This document shows, piece after piece, positions 5,024 through 5,511 of a stretch of 5,511 nucleotides of DNA. Origin of the DNA: an uncultured Clostridia bacterium. Its GTDB lineage: Bacteria; Bacillota; Clostridia; Peptostreptococcales; Anaerovoracaceae. The stretch is taken from contig CAKQNZ010000135.1 in NCBI GenBank assembly GCA_934255435.1, forward strand, positions 1 to 5,511, read 5' to 3'. The first letter of the stretch is position 1. The number at the start of each line of letters is the position of its first letter. Below the pieces are notes generated by a model, which was given only the letters and a program-made list of their open reading frames with translations, ran no database searches and was not told the origin of the DNA. A program made the position numbers and the translations under genes.

Positions 5024-5511
5024 ATCTGCTTTTCCCTTTCTTCTTTTTTCTCCTTCTCCGCCTGCTTTTCCTTTTCTTCTTTTTCTTTCAGTTCTGTTTC
5101 CCACTCCATATCGCTGACAAGATCACGTTTGGCATTGAACCTGTGACCTGCATAGAGCTGGGTCGTAGTGACCTGTTCATGATCCAGAAGCGCCTGGACA
5201 TCATATATGGAGTTGCCTCTGCCAATAAGGCTGGTTGCTGCCGTCGCTCTCAGCTTGTGAGGACTGTATCCGGCTCTTTTTGACGTCCCCATGCCTATGG
5301 CCGTATATTTCTTGACAAGTTCACGTATCTGCCGTTCTGTCATACGTCTGCCCTGCAGCGACAGGAAAAGAGCATCCTTGTCTTCATCCTTTATCCTGGC
5401 CTCCGGCATGCGTTCGTTATCTATATAGTCCTTCAGGACTTCAGTTACGGACTCATTCAGAGGCATCACGGCTTCTTTGTCACGCTTCCTGTATATTTTG
5501 AATTCGCCTCT
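5020..5511 (-). CDS. Tyrosine recombinase/integrase, C-terminal catalytic part (partial)
   Basis: The last 163 residues of a XerC/D-like tyrosine recombinase are visible; the reading frame stays open to the window end, so the GTG/ATG codons at 5464-5469 are internal. The fragment begins with the beta-hairpin typical of these enzymes (FKIYRKRDKEAVMPLN), which carries the probable active-site lysine. HKLR supplies catalytic His and Arg (visible residues 85 and 88), LLDHEQ the second His (111), and TTTQLYAG the nucleophilic tyrosine (120). The first catalytic Arg would lie outside the window. After the usual end (about 130) is an extra tail of about 30 residues, almost all Glu and Lys with few others, likely one long helix. 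The TGA stop (5020-5022) overlaps the next ATG by 4 nt. The substrate site is unknown; dif resolution, integration or local inversion are all possible. Confidence 0.9.
   Translation of the reverse strand, partial: RGEFKIYRKRDKEAVMPLNESVTEVLKDYIDNERMPEARIKDEDKDALFLSLQGRRMTERQIRELVKKYTAIGMGTSKRAGYSPHKLRATAATSLIGRGNSIYDVQALLDHEQVTTTQLYAGHRFNAKRDLVSDMEWETELKEKEEKEKQAEKEKKEEREKQI
5030..5089 (-). repeat. 60-nt polypurine tract at the recombinase/GLUG junction
   Basis: On the coding strand 58 of 60 bases are purines (exceptions at 5060 and 5064). The tract encodes the Glu/Lys-rich recombinase tail and forms the leader in front of the GLUG start codon. It contains several GGAG/GGAAA stretches, but the best placed ribosome site is AGGGA at 5033-5037. 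Such tracts are slippage-prone and can form triplex-like DNA; both consequences are inference. Confidence 0.7.

Noticed and set aside
5024..5104. N-terminal extension of the GLUG protein starting at 5104
   Set aside because: It would put 27 basic low-complexity residues before a normal signal peptide, and it merely reads the polypurine tract of the recombinase tail in another frame.

Overview
The window looks like chromosomal DNA of a low-to-moderate GC Firmicute, most likely an anaerobic Clostridia member. The basis is AGA/AGG/ATA-rich codon use, GAGG-type ribosome binding sites, Bacillus-type LexA boxes (GAAC-N4-GTTY), a YneA-like LysM protein, a YnbB-type PLP enzyme and a GLUG-repeat secreted protein. 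The exact lineage cannot be fixed from the sequence. There is no rRNA, tRNA, CRISPR array or insertion sequence.

All complete genes lie on the minus strand, so transcription runs right to left. At the right edge is the catalytic C-terminal part of a tyrosine recombinase (5020-5511, open at the window end). Its stop codon overlaps the start of a 571-residue secreted GLUG-repeat protein (3308-5023) as ATGA. That gene is followed after 3 nt by a methionine gamma-lyase/aluminium-resistance family PLP enzyme of the YnbB type (2006-3304). These three form one tight operon, closed by a strong hairpin terminator at 1958-1995. A TVP38/TMEM64 (VTT domain) membrane protein (1078-1818) follows with its own probable promoter. 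Further left is a small LysM membrane protein (320-634) resembling the SOS cell-division inhibitor YneA. At the far left the last codons of a plus-strand gene may be visible (2-64).

The clearest regulatory signal precedes the LysM gene: a near-consensus sigma-A promoter (TTGACA, 17 bp, extended TATACT) with one LexA-like box in its spacer, one upstream of the -35 and one just downstream of the expected start. This strongly predicts SOS control of a division inhibitor. The usual partner lexA is not in the window.

The two non-coding stretches around the LysM gene (65-319 and 761-1077) are rich in hairpins. They share a ~29-bp near-identical direct repeat (162-190 and 797-825) that sits inside a GTGT...CACAC hairpin and brackets the gene with its promoter. 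A second small hairpin family (TTGCTG-N5-CAGCAA) flanks the TVP38 gene on both sides. The 778-948 stretch could encode a short plus-strand RNA, but the evidence is weak.

The most unusual arrangement is the translational coupling of a site-specific recombinase, which has an extra Glu/Lys-rich tail, to a secreted repeat protein. A recombinase-linked surface-protein function is possible, but nothing in the window proves it.
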